This document shows positions 41,881 through 50,673 of a stretch of DNA of 64,000 nucleotides, piece after piece (positions within the stretch are counted from its first letter, which is position 1; each line of letters starts with the position of its first letter). This stretch comes from Labilithrix sp. GTDB lineage: Bacteria > Myxococcota_A > Polyangia > Polyangiales > Polyangiaceae. The translations under genes and the position numbers were made by a program. The DNA is taken from the NCBI GenBank assembly GCA_019637155.1, contig JAHBWE010000019.1:62001-126000 (forward strand), written 5' to 3'. The notes under the pieces were generated by a model. The model was not told the origin of the DNA. It did not search any database and saw only the letters and a program-made list of their open reading frames with translations.

Positions 41881-42226
41881 CGCTCATTCGGCAGGCAGCG
41901 GGGGCGTGTCGTCCAAGCACGGCGTCGGAGGAGCCGCCATGCGGAGTGGAGTATGTGCGCGACACGCCTTTCGCCATCGCCGATGTTCAGAAGCGTTGAG
42001 GAGTGTGAGTGGGAGCGAAATGCCTCCGCTTGGTTCGTGGTGCTTGACGGTTTCTGGAGTGACGAGCGCGCGACGAAGCGAGTGGCCCCTTCGACGACCC
42101 CGCGCCGCGCATGGCAGACACGTGGTGCGCGTTTCGGAAGGGCGACGATTCATTTCGGATCGATGCCCTCGCGCGGTCGACCTCGAGGCGCTGAAGAGGC
42201 TGAAAAATCGCGTGGTACGAGAGGTC

Positions 42227-43897
42227 ATGCGCATCGATGACCTCTCGAACGAACAGCTCCTATCCGCGCTTTGTCGCGTCCTTGGTGATGAGCGTCGCGC
42301 TGTCGCGGCGATGCTCGCCTACCTCATCGAAGTCGAGAAACGACGGCTCCATCTCGAGCAAGCGTGCTCGTCGCTGCACGACTTCTGCACACGGAAGCTC
42401 GGGCTGAGCGAGGACCAGGCGTCGCGGCGGATCGCCGCTGCGCGGCTGGGCGCGCGCTTCCCGGAGCTCGTCGAGGCGATCGGTGACGGGCGCATGCACC
42501 TCTCCGGCGTACTGCAGCTCCGCGCGCTCTTCACGGAGGCGAACGTCACTGACCTCATCGCCGAAGCGAGCGGCAAGTCACGCACGCAGCTCGATCTCCT
42601 CGTCGCGAAGCACGCACCGAAGCCCGACGTGCCCGACACGATTCGACCGCTCGCCACGCAGCGCGAGCTCGTGACCGATGCGGCGGCCGTGAACGCCGCC
42701 ACGCCGGCGTTCGCCGGGTCTGCGTCGTCGCCGTCGCCGAGCGCACAGCTCTTGCCGCTCACGGTCGAGCGTTTTCAGATCATGTTCACGGCCGCGGCGG
42801 AGCTGCGTGACAAGCTCGAGCTGGCACGCGCGCTCCTGCGGCACGTGAACCCGAACGGCGACCTGGCGGTGGTGATCGAGCGCGCGCTCGATCTGCTGCT
42901 CTTGCACCTCGAGAAGACGAAGCTCGGAAAGGCGAAGCATCCGCGGAGGAGCAAGGGCCGCGCGGATCCGGGCAACGTCTCGCGCGAGACGCTGCGCGAG
43001 GTCCATGAACGTGACGCGGGGCAGTGCACCTTCGTCGGCGCGGACGGCGAGCGCTGTCTGTCGCGAGACTGGCTCGAGGTCGATCATCGTCAGCCGCGTG
43101 CGCTCGGCGGCGCCGGCACGCTCGAGAACGTCCGGCTCCTCTGCAGAGCACACAATCGGCTCGTCGCGGAGCAGGCCTTCGGCGCCGAACACATCACGCG
43201 CAAGATCGAGGAGGCGCGCGCCGCGCGGGCCGCCGCCGTCGACCATAGCGCGCCCCCGAACCTGATCGACTCGCCAGTCGGAACGACGGCCGCGGCCAGC
43301 GCCTCCTCTCCAGCAACGGACCTGGCAAGCGCCGAGGCGGCCAGAACGAAGGTCGCCGGTGCGACGAGCTTGCGTGGCCCCGAGGTGGACGGGAGTGTCC
43401 CGGCGGTCGGAATGGACGTCGTCAGTGCGACGAGCTCGCGTGGCCCCGACGTGGGCGGGAGTGCTCCGGCGGCCGAAACGAAGGTCGCCGGCGCGACGAG
43501 CTCGCGTGGCCCCGATCCGGACGGAAGTGTCCCGGCGGTCGGAATGGACGTCGTCGGTGCGACGAGCTTGCGTGCCCACGATGTGGGGGGGAGCGTCGCG
43601 ATGGCCGGTACGGGGGGCGGCAGGGCGAACGTGAGCGTTGATTCCGTGCTGGCGGATGGGGGCGGGGGTCACTCGGGCGACGCTGGCGCGGTTGATCCGT
43701 GTCGGTGCGGGGCGATTGGTGCGTTCGCGCCGGTGCTGCGTGATGAGCGGACACCGTGGGAGATCGTTCGCTTTGCGCTCGTTCGGCTTGGGTTTCGCGA
43801 GCGAGATGTGGGCACCGCGCTTGCGCGACTGCCATCGGTGGTGTGGTCGGAGCCGCTCGACGTCGCCGTGCGCGCTGCGCTTCGCCTGCTCACGTAG
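42227..43897 (+). CDS. HNH endonuclease, DUF222-like with RuvA-like tail
   Basis: The protein is 556 aa from ATG 42227 (MRIDDLSNEQLLSALCRVL); the frame is open further upstream. Residues 1-180 are helical (LAYLIEVEKRRLHLEQACSSLHDFCTRKLGLSEDQASRRIAAARLGARFPELVEAI), as in the DUF222/13E12 nuclease family. The HNH motif is at about 258-313 (RDAGQCTFVGADGERCLSRDWLEVDHRQPRALGGAGTLENVRLLCRAHNRLVAEQAFG). A 22-residue tandem repeat follows. The last 50 residues (DERTPWEIVRFALVRLGFRERDVGTALARLP) look like a RuvA C-terminal domain. Such genes are often in multiple copies and may behave as selfish or mobile nucleases. An internally deleted copy lies at 20 kb. Confidence 0.82.
   Translation: MRIDDLSNEQLLSALCRVLGDERRAVAAMLAYLIEVEKRRLHLEQACSSLHDFCTRKLGLSEDQASRRIAAARLGARFPELVEAIGDGRMHLSGVLQLRALFTEANVTDLIAEASGKSRTQLDLLVAKHAPKPDVPDTIRPLATQRELVTDAAAVNAATPAFAGSASSPSPSAQLLPLTVERFQIMFTAAAELRDKLELARALLRHVNPNGDLAVVIERALDLLLLHLEKTKLGKAKHPRRSKGRADPGNVSRETLREVHERDAGQCTFVGADGERCLSRDWLEVDHRQPRALGGAGTLENVRLLCRAHNRLVAEQAFGAEHITRKIEEARAARAAAVDHSAPPNLIDSPVGTTAAASASSPATDLASAEAARTKVAGATSLRGPEVDGSVPAVGMDVVSATSSRGPDVGGSAPAAETKVAGATSSRGPDPDGSVPAVGMDVVGATSLRAHDVGGSVAMAGTGGGRANVSVDSVLADGGGGHSGDAGAVDPCRCGAIGAFAPVLRDERTPWEIVRFALVRLGFRERDVGTALARLPSVVWSEPLDVAVRAALRLLT
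43361..43624 (+). repeat. Four 66-bp in-frame repeats inside the HNH gene
   Basis: Units begin GCGACGAGCT at 43361, 43427, 43493 and 43559, exactly 66 bp apart. The last unit is more diverged. They encode ATS(S/L)RGP-x-x-(D/G)GS-type 22-residue linkers between the HNH domain and the C-terminal domain. They lie in the part that is lost from the copy at 20 kb. Confidence 0.8.
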
Positions 43898-44029
43898 ACG
43901 TCGATCGCGGCGAGCACGCGTTCGCGAAGGTGCTGGCGACGAAGAGCAGACACCGCGGGGAGAGCGTCTGCTTCACGCATCCGGCTTGCGGATGGAGGCG
44001 GCTGCCTTGCGCGCTCGGTCGCGGTGGGG

Positions 44030-44830
44030 TTAGAGGCCTAGCTCCTTGTGGCAGATGAAGGCGCAGGCGATCGATACGGTGTGGACTCGGACCTGTTGGC
44101 GTCGTGCCTCCTCCGTCACGCTGCGGAAGGTGCGTGGATCGTCGGGGTAGTCTTGCGCCGGGGCGTCGCCGATCACCACGACGTGGTGCGCGGCTTGGGG
44201 GCGCCAGGCGCCGGCGCCGCGGAGGCCGGCGTCGAGCCCCGCGTGGACGTGCTCCGGGTAGTCGCCGCCGCCCAGCGGGGTCAGCCAGTCGATCGCCGCG
44301 TGCACCTGCCGCTGATCGCCGTCCAAACGAAAGCCGACCTTCGATTCGAACGAGTCACCGCGATCGCGGAACGCGACGACGCCGTAGCGCACGTCGGGGT
44401 TCGTCGCCGCCAGCGTCGTCACCACCGCGTGCAGCTCACTCTTCACCGAGGTCATCGCCCACCCCATCGACGCCGTCGTGTCCACGACGAAGACGACGTC
44501 GAGCGCCTGGCCGCGGACGATGGAAGGGAACAGCGCGCGGCGTACAGCCTCGGTGTCGTTCCTCGTCGCGAGCGTCGCCGTCCCGTGCGTCGCGGCCGAC
44601 ACGCTGGCGTACGACGCAACCGCCGCGTTCGTCTGGCCCGTGACGGCGAAGCTGACGTTGAGGCTCGGCCGCGAGAACCGCGGAGCAGACGGGCCAGACG
44701 CGCCAGAAGGAGCAGATGGCGTGAGGTCGAGGGCCCCGCCGTTGGCCTCGCCGCGGTACGTGCCGCACGCCGTGAGCGAAGAGAGCGCCGAGAAGCCGAG
44801 GAGCACGAGCGACGAGAGAAGCAAACGCAT
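44030..44830 (-). CDS. Von Willebrand factor A lipoprotein
   Basis: The protein is 266 aa. The signal MRLLLSSLVLLGFSALSSLTAC ends in a lipobox. The VWA domain (about 105-260) has the MIDAS motif DVVFVVDTTASMGWAM, with Thr-Ala-Ser in place of the usual DxSxS order, plus VAFRDRGD and VVIGDAPAQDYPDD. It probably binds Mg2+ and a partner protein at the outer membrane. The 130 bp between it and the HNH stop hold no gene. No -24/-12 element was found. Confidence 0.85.
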   Translation of the reverse strand: MRLLLSSLVLLGFSALSSLTACGTYRGEANGGALDLTPSAPSGASGPSAPRFSRPSLNVSFAVTGQTNAAVASYASVSAATHGTATLATRNDTEAVRRALFPSIVRGQALDVVFVVDTTASMGWAMTSVKSELHAVVTTLAATNPDVRYGVVAFRDRGDSFESKVGFRLDGDQRQVHAAIDWLTPLGGGDYPEHVHAGLDAGLRGAGAWRPQAAHHVVVIGDAPAQDYPDDPRTFRSVTEEARRQQVRVHTVSIACAFICHKELGL

Positions 44831-44944
44831 GTCGTCGAAGGACGAGCCTTCGTCGTCGCGCATTCAGTCACGGCGCGCGCGTTGCACGATGCAACGGACG
44901 GGGCGCGCGAGGGCGTATTGCGACGGACGGGCGCGCGACGGGCG

Positions 44945-45250
44945 TTACTTGGGCGGATTGGGCGGATGGGCCTCGACCCACGTCACCGCGACCGCGACGC
45001 AGTGCTTGCAGAAGTCGCCCTCGGCGCCGCAGGGGCACGAGCACACGTAGCCGAGGCCGTCGTCGCCGACCCAGAGCGAGACGGCGTAGAACGACGTCCC
45101 TCGAACGACCGCCACGATCTGGGTCTCCTTCCGCGCCATCGACATGACACGCCGCTCGGCCGCGTAGGCGCGCCCTCGCGCCAACGCGGGACCACGCGCG
45201 AGCTTCGCGATCATCGCCTGATGAAGGACGTGCGCGAACGGTGAGGCCAC
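44945..45250 (-). CDS. SWIM zinc-finger protein
   Basis: The protein is 101 aa from GTG 45250 (MASPFAHVLHQAMIAKLARG). The frame is open to 45301 with another possible start. The SWIM motif CSCPCGAEGDFCKHCVAVAV (CxC...CxH) is complete. The preceding strand-rich part is typical of SWIM proteins (ARGRAYAAERRVMSMARKETQIVAVVRGTSFYAVSLWV). SWIM domains bind DNA or protein. The upstream 45251-45310 is AT-rich, with a TTTGG...CCAAA inverted repeat that may be a promoter or operator. Confidence 0.75.
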   Translation of the reverse strand: MASPFAHVLHQAMIAKLARGPALARGRAYAAERRVMSMARKETQIVAVVRGTSFYAVSLWVGDDGLGYVCSCPCGAEGDFCKHCVAVAVTWVEAHPPNPPK

Positions 45251-45317
45251 GAACGAAGGATATCGAAGTATGTTTGGATATAAACGCCAAATTCGCGGCA
45301 AAGTGGGAGACGGCCTC

Positions 45318-46196
45318 TCAGTCGGGCTCAGGTCTCGCGTCGGTGTAAGGGAAGGGAGCTCCCTCCTCCACGTCGGTGATGCGCCAGCGGTAGAACGTGA
45401 AGTTGCCGGTCTCCAGATGCCAGGTCACCTCTCCGCGCGTCGGGATCTCGACGCCGCGGACGACACCCCACTCGGTGTTGCGGCCCGCCCAGTGCTCGAG
45501 CGGGCCGTCGGCGCCGTAGTAGCGCTCCGCGTCGAAGCCGATCGGGCGACCGTCTTCGTCGAACGCGAAGACCGCGGCGGCCGTCACGCCGTGGCTCGTG
45601 ATCGTCGCGCGCGCCGTGAGGGCGGTCTCGTGCTCCCAGACGACGTACGGCTCCAGCGCCGCCGACGGGAACCAGACCGTCTCCGCGAGCCAGCGGAGGA
45701 GCGCGCCTTGATCGACCTTCCGGCCGCGCGCGTTCGCGACGTCGACGAGCCCCGCCGCCGTCACGTGCGTCGAGCCCACGCCGTCGACGTAAGCGTCGCG
45801 ACCCGCGAGCGGGAGCACCCTCTTCATGCGGCCCTCCATCCACCAGACGAACTGCGGCTCGCTCGTGGTGAAGTACTGCTCCGCGCGGACCGGGAACCAC
45901 GCCGCGGTCGGCGACGTGTGCATCGCGCCCACCTGCCGGAGTCGGATCCCGCGCGCGACCGGCCGCCCGACGACGCCCGATCGTTGCAGCCATCGCTGGA
46001 CCGGCGGCGGCAGCGGCTCGAGGTCGGCGGGCTCGACGACGCGCGGCGGCGTCTCCGCGTCCGCGCGGAACATCGTGCGGACCTCCTCGTCCGTGTCGCG
46101 GTGGAGCTTCGTCGTCGCTCTGTTCACCAGCGTCGAGAGGCCTCCTCCGATCCCGAGGATCGCGAGGACGATCGCAGCGGCTAGATCCGTTCGCAT
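45318..46196 (-). CDS. DUF6544-like conserved protein
   Basis: The protein is 292 aa. An N-terminal helix (AAAIVLAILGIGGGLSTLV) is followed by a soluble domain with PPPVQRWLQRSGVVGRPVARGIRLRQVGAMHTSPTAAWFPVRAEQYFTTSEPQFVWWMEGRM...EMP-type segments and YYGADGPLEHWAGRNTEWGVVRGVEIPTRGEVTWHLETGNFTFYRWRITDVEEG. This is the pattern of the DUF6544 family, of unknown function. The start is fixed by a -24/-12 element 11 nt upstream. It is divergent from the lipoprotein at 46285. Confidence 0.7.
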   Translation of the reverse strand: MRTDLAAAIVLAILGIGGGLSTLVNRATTKLHRDTDEEVRTMFRADAETPPRVVEPADLEPLPPPVQRWLQRSGVVGRPVARGIRLRQVGAMHTSPTAAWFPVRAEQYFTTSEPQFVWWMEGRMKRVLPLAGRDAYVDGVGSTHVTAAGLVDVANARGRKVDQGALLRWLAETVWFPSAALEPYVVWEHETALTARATITSHGVTAAAVFAFDEDGRPIGFDAERYYGADGPLEHWAGRNTEWGVVRGVEIPTRGEVTWHLETGNFTFYRWRITDVEEGAPFPYTDARPEPD

Positions 46197-46207
46197 GCCC
46201 TCGATGG

Positions 46208-46272
46208 AGCATGCGGAGTGCCGCACGCAGCTCCTGCGCCACGCGCGAGGCGTGCGCGGCGCGCGCGTTGCT
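46208..46272. promoter_or_regulatory. Divergent sigma-54-like elements sharing one palindrome
   Basis: On the minus strand CGGCACTCCGCATGCT (46208-46223) ends 11 nt before ATG 46196. On the plus strand CGGCGCGCGCGTTGCT (46257-46272) ends 12 nt before ATG 46285. ACGCAGCTCCTGCGC (46225-46239, one mismatch) lies between them. Confidence 0.6.
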
Positions 46273-46284
46273 TCGTCTCGAGCC

Positions 46285-46758
46285 ATGGGCCCCTCCGCGT
46301 ACGTGTGGTGCGCAGCTCTGCTGCTCGGCGTCTCCGGCTGCGCTCGGTACGCGCTCGGCGGCGCGGATCCCGACGCGCTCCAGTCCGCGAGCGTCGTCGA
46401 GTGGTGTCCGCTCGGCGTCCCCGGAACGCGCATGCACGTCTCCGACACGCAGGACGGCGTCGCGGTCCACTTCTCGACGCGCGCCTCCAACGTCGAGGAC
46501 CTGCGGCTCCGCGTGCACGACCAGGCGCGCGTGAACGGCGCCGATCGCCATCGCGGCCGCGGCCACTTCGGCGACCACCAAGGCGCGCGCAACCACGGGC
46601 TCCGCCTCTGGGCGCTGCCGCCCACCCGCGCGAACGTGGAAGATACACCGACCGGCGCCGCGCTCGCGCTCGCGCCGCTCGATCCCACCCGCCGCTCCGA
46701 GCTGCGCGACGCCGTCGCGAAGCGCGTCGCCGAGATCGAGCGCGCCGGCTGTCTATAG
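46285..46758 (+). CDS. Small His-rich lipoprotein
   Basis: The protein is 157 aa. The signal MGPSAYVWCAALLLGVSGC ends with the lipid Cys. The body has VVEWCPLGVPGTRMHVSDTQDGVAVHFSTRASNVEDLRLRVHDQARVNGADRHRGRGHFGDHQGARNHGLRLW. The protein at 51095 shares the same plan (CPLGV..., a His/Gly-rich middle and a C-terminal helix), so the two are paralogues. The His-rich middle could bind metal. Function is unknown. Confidence 0.75.
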   Translation: MGPSAYVWCAALLLGVSGCARYALGGADPDALQSASVVEWCPLGVPGTRMHVSDTQDGVAVHFSTRASNVEDLRLRVHDQARVNGADRHRGRGHFGDHQGARNHGLRLWALPPTRANVEDTPTGAALALAPLDPTRRSELRDAVAKRVAEIERAGCL

Positions 46759-46778
46759 CCGTCGATCGTCGATGAACC

Positions 46779-48266
46779 TCATCGCGATCGCAGGTCGTCC
46801 CAGGTCTGCTCCGCGCCCTGCTCGCCCTCGCGGCGGACGACCGTGACGCCGTCGGCGGAGAAGGCGAGGAGCCGTCCGTCGACGAACATCAGGCGATCCA
46901 CGAACGGCGCCGGCTTCTCCGCGATCGCGCGCGGTCCCGACGGATCGAGCGACAGCACCTGCACCGCGGCGGTGGGCTGATGCCGCCCGCGCAGCGTCGT
47001 CATCGGGAGCGCCGCGAGCAGCGAGCCTCGATCGAAGCCCATCACCCGCTCGTCGTCGTAGGCGCGGGTCCACGTCCAGTCGCCGCCGAACGTCGCCGCC
47101 CCGACCAGCCGCGGGACGCCGCGACCGTCGACGTGATGGACGATCGCGCGCCGGCCCGTCGTCGCGTTGCCGGTCCAGCCGACGGTGACGACGTCGCCGC
47201 TGTCCTCGACCACGACCGAGCCGACGCTCCCGCGCAAGCGGACGCTGCCCGCGGGCGCGAGCGCCCCGTCGGTGCGGAAGAAGGCGAGCTCCGTCGCGTC
47301 CGAGCGATCGACGGCCGGGCGCGCGACGACGAGGCGCGTGCCCTGGAACCCGACGACGCCGTCGCCCGCGCGCGCGACGAGCGACCACGCCATCGCGCGC
47401 GGACGATCGGGCTGCGAGAAGTCGACCGACGCGTACGCCGCTGGCCCGTCGACGGGGCACGCCGCGGTCGGGCACGTCACGAGCCGCACCTGTCCGTCCT
47501 CGCTCACGTCGATCACGCGCGGGACGCCGCGCCAGCGCGGGATCACGCCGTCGATCGTCGCGGTGCCCTGCAGCGTGAAGACGCCGGTGCCCGCGTCGAG
47601 CCCGAGCCACGTGACCGCGGTGCGATCGGCGCCGGCTTCGCTCGTGCGCGCGATCGCGACGCCGGTGGGCGCCGCGCCCGCGACGGCGCTCTTGCCGCGC
47701 AGCTCGAGCTCGTCGCGCGGCGCGAGGCCGTTCGCGTCGAGCGTGAACGCGGCGACCGCGGTGCGACCCGCCGGCGTCTCGCGCGTCACGACGACGAAGT
47801 CGCCGACGCGACGCGCGTCGCGGGGCGCGCCCGCGAGCTCGCGCTCTCCGATCGTCCGCCCCGGCGTCGCGGGCGCGATCGAGACCGCGCGCACGACCGT
47901 GACGGCGTCGCGATCCCATGGCGCGTACACGACCACCGCCGCGCCGCCGAGCGCGAAGACGCCGACGGGCGTGCCCTTGATCTCCGAGACGCCGAGGACC
48001 TTCGGCGCGTCGGGATCGGAGACGTCGACGACCGCGACGCCGATCTGCTCGTTCGCGTAGAGCGCGACGTCGCCGTCGAGCCGGAGCGTGTCGGGCGCCT
48101 CGACGTCGACGAGCGTCTCGCATCCGCCCGGGCGCCGCTCCGGCGGTGGTGTGAAGTCCGCCGCGCGGATCGTCGCGTCGGCGGCCGGCACGTCGTCCAC
48201 GCGCGGCGGCGTCCGGCACGCGGGGAGGGCGGCGAGCGCGACGACGGCGAGGAGCGCCGCTCTCAT
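46779..48266 (-). CDS. Beta-propeller-type lipoprotein
   Basis: The protein is 495 aa. The signal MRAALLAVVALAALPAC ends in a lipobox. The body has repeated strands with bladelike segments such as LALYANEQIGVAVVDVSDPDAPKVLG and VARAGDGVVGFQGTRLVVARP, resembling the beta-propeller proteins of surface complexes. Enzymatic residues are not evident. It is the third gene of the operon Spy-like, hemerythrin, propeller; its start overlaps the hemerythrin stop (ATGA). Confidence 0.72.
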   Translation of the reverse strand: MRAALLAVVALAALPACRTPPRVDDVPAADATIRAADFTPPPERRPGGCETLVDVEAPDTLRLDGDVALYANEQIGVAVVDVSDPDAPKVLGVSEIKGTPVGVFALGGAAVVVYAPWDRDAVTVVRAVSIAPATPGRTIGERELAGAPRDARRVGDFVVVTRETPAGRTAVAAFTLDANGLAPRDELELRGKSAVAGAAPTGVAIARTSEAGADRTAVTWLGLDAGTGVFTLQGTATIDGVIPRWRGVPRVIDVSEDGQVRLVTCPTAACPVDGPAAYASVDFSQPDRPRAMAWSLVARAGDGVVGFQGTRLVVARPAVDRSDATELAFFRTDGALAPAGSVRLRGSVGSVVVEDSGDVVTVGWTGNATTGRRAIVHHVDGRGVPRLVGAATFGGDWTWTRAYDDERVMGFDRGSLLAALPMTTLRGRHQPTAAVQVLSLDPSGPRAIAEKPAPFVDRLMFVDGRLLAFSADGVTVVRREGEQGAEQTWDDLRSR

Positions 48267-48991
48267 CGCTCGAGGTCTCCGCGGGTGATCGGCTCGGTGA
48301 AGCTCGCGTCGACCCAGGGGTAGAGGAGGCGATCCTCGCGCGCGCGGTGCGCACGAAGACGCTCCACCAGCTCGGCCGCGTCGATCGGCGTGACGGCGTG
48401 GAGCTCGACGTTGACGCCGAGCACCTCGAGCCGCTCGCGGAGCGCGTCGTGCTCGGCGAGGAGGAAGTCCGCCTCGTCGGGGTCCACCTCGCGGAAGGCG
48501 GGGAAGACGCTCTTTTCTTCGAGGTCCATGTGCGCGCGCAGGGCGGGCTCGAAGACCTCCCACTCCGCGCGGACGTCGTTCCAGTCGCCGGCGCGGTACG
48601 CCTCGAGGAGGCGCTCGTAGATGACCTCGAGCCGCGCGTGCTCGGCGCGGAGGAGCGCGGCCGCGGCGGCGGTCTTGCCGGAGCGGTCGACGATCGTGTT
48701 CGACGCGAGGACGTCGCGCGCGCCGAGGTCGCCGGCGGTGACGCCGATCGTCTCGTCGAGCTCGCGATCGTGCCGCTCGGCGGCGTGGGTCGCTTCGTCG
48801 AGCGTCGCGCCCGCGAGGAGGCCGATGCCCGCGCCGATGCCTCCGCCGAGGAGCACGCCGGGCGGCCCCGCGATCACGCCGAGCACCGCGCCGCTCGCGG
48901 CCCCCGCCGCGAGGGTGGCTCCGATCAGCTCGAATCCCTCGTCGGGGACCCCGTTCGCCCGCCCCTTCCTCTTTGCATGTCGACCGCTCAT
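48263..48991 (-). CDS. Hemerythrin HHE-domain protein with glycine-zipper helix
   Basis: The protein is 242 aa. An N-terminal Gly-rich hairpin (ATLAAGAASGAVLGVIAGPPGVLLGGGIGAGIGLLAGATL) looks like a membrane glycine zipper. The C-terminal half is an HHE hemerythrin domain: AEHARLEVIYERLLE, ALRAHMDLEEKSVFPAFREV, AEHDALRERLEVL and HRAREDRLLYPWVD supply the His/Glu di-iron ligands. Hemerythrins bind O2 or sense NO and O2. It is probably membrane-attached. The gene sits between the Spy-like and propeller genes, giving an oxygen-related theme to the operon. Confidence 0.85.
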   Translation of the reverse strand: MSGRHAKRKGRANGVPDEGFELIGATLAAGAASGAVLGVIAGPPGVLLGGGIGAGIGLLAGATLDEATHAAERHDRELDETIGVTAGDLGARDVLASNTIVDRSGKTAAAAALLRAEHARLEVIYERLLEAYRAGDWNDVRAEWEVFEPALRAHMDLEEKSVFPAFREVDPDEADFLLAEHDALRERLEVLGVNVELHAVTPIDAAELVERLRAHRAREDRLLYPWVDASFTEPITRGDLER

Positions 48992-48997
48992 GCCTCG

Positions 48998-49729
48998 TCA
49001 TCGATGAACGAAGCGTGCCACTCGCTCCGCGTGCACGCCTTGCGCGCGGCGCAAGCGCTCGAGGAGCTTGCGACGGTCGTCGTCGTCGAGCGTCGGCCTC
49101 GCGCAGGCGTCGCGGACCTCGGCGCTCGTCTCGTCCGCCCAGCGCGACGCGATCCGGACCGCGTCTTCGATCATGCGCGTGTCTTCGGGGAACGCGGGGC
49201 GCAGGAACGTCGCGAGCCACGGATGATCTTGCGGCGCGCCGCCGTGCCAGGCCGCGGCCCAACCGTCCCAGCGCGCGCCGACGCGGGCGACGAGGAGCCG
49301 TCGCTGCTCGGGCTCGAGCACGCCGTGCAGCTTCACGAGCGCGTGGAGGAGGCGCATCGAGGTCGTGCGCGCCGCGACGAGGACCGCCGCCGCCGCGCCG
49401 GCGACGGTCGCCTCGTCGTAGCGGTGCTCCGTCACCGCGCGGACGAGCACCTCGAGGAACGTCACGCGCGCGTCGTCGAGCGGGCGGATGGACTCGTCGG
49501 CGTCGTGCACGAGCTCGCCGATGACGCGCGCCTGCTCGGCGTCGAGATCGAGGTCCGACGCGGCGACGCGGATCACGAACGCGCCGAGCGGCGGCGTGGC
49601 GCTCGCGAGCGTCGCGGACCGCACCTGGGTCCGGCTCTGCGTCGGGGCGGTGTTGCCGAGGTAGAGGCAACCCGAGCCGATCGCGGCGAGGGCGGCGAGG
49701 ACGGCCCGGCGGCGGGAGAGCGGTTTCAT
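48998..49729 (-). CDS. Periplasmic lipoprotein, Spy/CpxP-like, second copy
   Basis: The protein is 243 aa. The signal MKPLSRRRAVLAALAAIGSGC ends in a lipobox. The helical body resembles 27266: LDLDAEQARVIGELVHDADESIRPLDDARVTFLEVLVRAV and LHALVKLHGVLEPEQRRLLVARVG, the latter an LTxxQ-like repeat. It is the first gene of the hemerythrin operon. The stop is 6 bp before the hemerythrin start. Confidence 0.72.
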   Translation of the reverse strand: MKPLSRRRAVLAALAAIGSGCLYLGNTAPTQSRTQVRSATLASATPPLGAFVIRVAASDLDLDAEQARVIGELVHDADESIRPLDDARVTFLEVLVRAVTEHRYDEATVAGAAAAVLVAARTTSMRLLHALVKLHGVLEPEQRRLLVARVGARWDGWAAAWHGGAPQDHPWLATFLRPAFPEDTRMIEDAVRIASRWADETSAEVRDACARPTLDDDDRRKLLERLRRAQGVHAERVARFVHR

Positions 49730-49741
49730 GCTTCGTCCGGC

Positions 49742-49807
49742 TGCAAGTCGGACGCCGCGCGTTGGTTTGCGTCGCGGCGCACCGCTTGCGCTGGCGTCGT
49801 CCTTGCT
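49742..49807. promoter_or_regulatory. Divergent sigma-54-like elements around one palindrome
   Basis: On the minus strand CGGCGTCCGACTTGCA (49742-49757) ends 12 nt before ATG 49729. On the plus strand TGGCGTCGTCCTTGCT (49792-49807) ends 12 nt before ATG 49820. GCGCACCGCTTGCGC (49777-49791) abuts the plus-strand element. Confidence 0.65.
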
Positions 49808-49819
49808 GAACCTGCGGCC

Positions 49820-50620
49820 ATGAAGACCATCCTCCTCCTCACAGTTTCCGCGAGTGTCCTGCTCGGAGGCTGTGTCTCGAAGAACAAGTACGATCAGGCC
49901 GTCGCGCAGACGGAGATCACGCGCGCCGAGCTCGCCAAGAAGGAGCTGCTCCTCGGCGAGCGCAACGGCATCATCCAGCAGAGCAGCGCCGAGCTCGAGC
50001 AGCGGAAGGACGACATCGCCAAGCTGAAGGTCGAGATCGCGCAGCTGATCCAGCTCGACAAGTCGCTGAAGGGCGAGCACCGCGTCCGCATCGGTGAGCT
50101 CCAGCGCCGCCTCGTTCAGCTCGAGGCCGCGCAGCGCGCCGCGGAGTGGCGGGCGCAGATCTACAAGGACCTCACGCTGAAGCTGAAGAAGCAGATCGAC
50201 GACGGCGACCTCGAGCTCGTCATCCGTCAGGGCCGCATGGTCCTCCAGCTCCCGGACGACGTCCTCTTCGACAGCGGTCGCACCGAGCTGAAGCCGGCGG
50301 GGAAGGAGGCCCTCGCCGCGATCGCGACCGTGCTCGCGACGATGCCGGGGCGGCAGTTCCAGGTCTCCGGTCACACCGACAACGTGCCGATCAACAACGC
50401 GCGCTTCGCCTCGAACTGGGAGCTCTCGTCGGGGCGCGCGCTGCGCGTCGTCCACTACCTCGTCGGGCAGGGCGTCTCGGAGTCGGTGCTCTCGGCCGCG
50501 GGCTACAGCGAGACCGATCCCATCGCGACGAACGCGACGCCGGACGGACGGAAGAAGAACCGCCGCACCGAGATCACGCTCCAGCCCAACATCGACGAGC
50601 TGGTGGAGATCCCGGAGTAA
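49820..50620 (+). CDS. OmpA-domain lipoprotein with coiled coil
   Basis: The protein is 266 aa. The lipoprotein signal is MKTILLLTVSASVLLGGC. A long coiled coil fills about 25-125 (AVAQTEITRAELAKKELLLGERNGIIQQSSAELEQRKDDIAKLKVEIAQL). The OmpA domain (about 140-255) has DDVLFDSGRTELKPAGKEALAAIATVL, VSGHTDNVPINNARFASNWELSSGRALRVVHYL and GRKKNRRTEITL. It resembles MotB-like or Pal-like peptidoglycan-binding lipoproteins common in myxobacteria. It is a structural envelope protein. Confidence 0.9.
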   Translation: MKTILLLTVSASVLLGGCVSKNKYDQAVAQTEITRAELAKKELLLGERNGIIQQSSAELEQRKDDIAKLKVEIAQLIQLDKSLKGEHRVRIGELQRRLVQLEAAQRAAEWRAQIYKDLTLKLKKQIDDGDLELVIRQGRMVLQLPDDVLFDSGRTELKPAGKEALAAIATVLATMPGRQFQVSGHTDNVPINNARFASNWELSSGRALRVVHYLVGQGVSESVLSAAGYSETDPIATNATPDGRKKNRRTEITLQPNIDELVEIPE

Positions 50621-50634
50621 CGCAAGGCCTGCGC
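50620..50634. promoter_or_regulatory. GCGCA-N5-TGCGC-type palindrome upstream of VOC gene
   Basis: ACGCAAGGCCTGCGC starts at the last base of the preceding stop and has one mismatch. No correctly spaced -24/-12 element was found before 50674, so either the promoter is of another type or the palindrome acts differently. Confidence 0.4.
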
Positions 50635-50673
50635 CGGCGTGCAACGGCGGCGCGGCTCGGGTAGGAATGCCTG

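Noticed and set aside
41792..42226. N-terminal extension of the HNH protein
   Set aside because: The first part runs into the repeat array. The part shared with the 20-kb copy is conserved at DNA level in all frames, so it does not prove coding.
44831..44945. Sigma-54 element for the VWA lipoprotein
   Set aside because: There is only a GTTGCA/TGCAAC inverted repeat and no correctly spaced -24/-12 pair.
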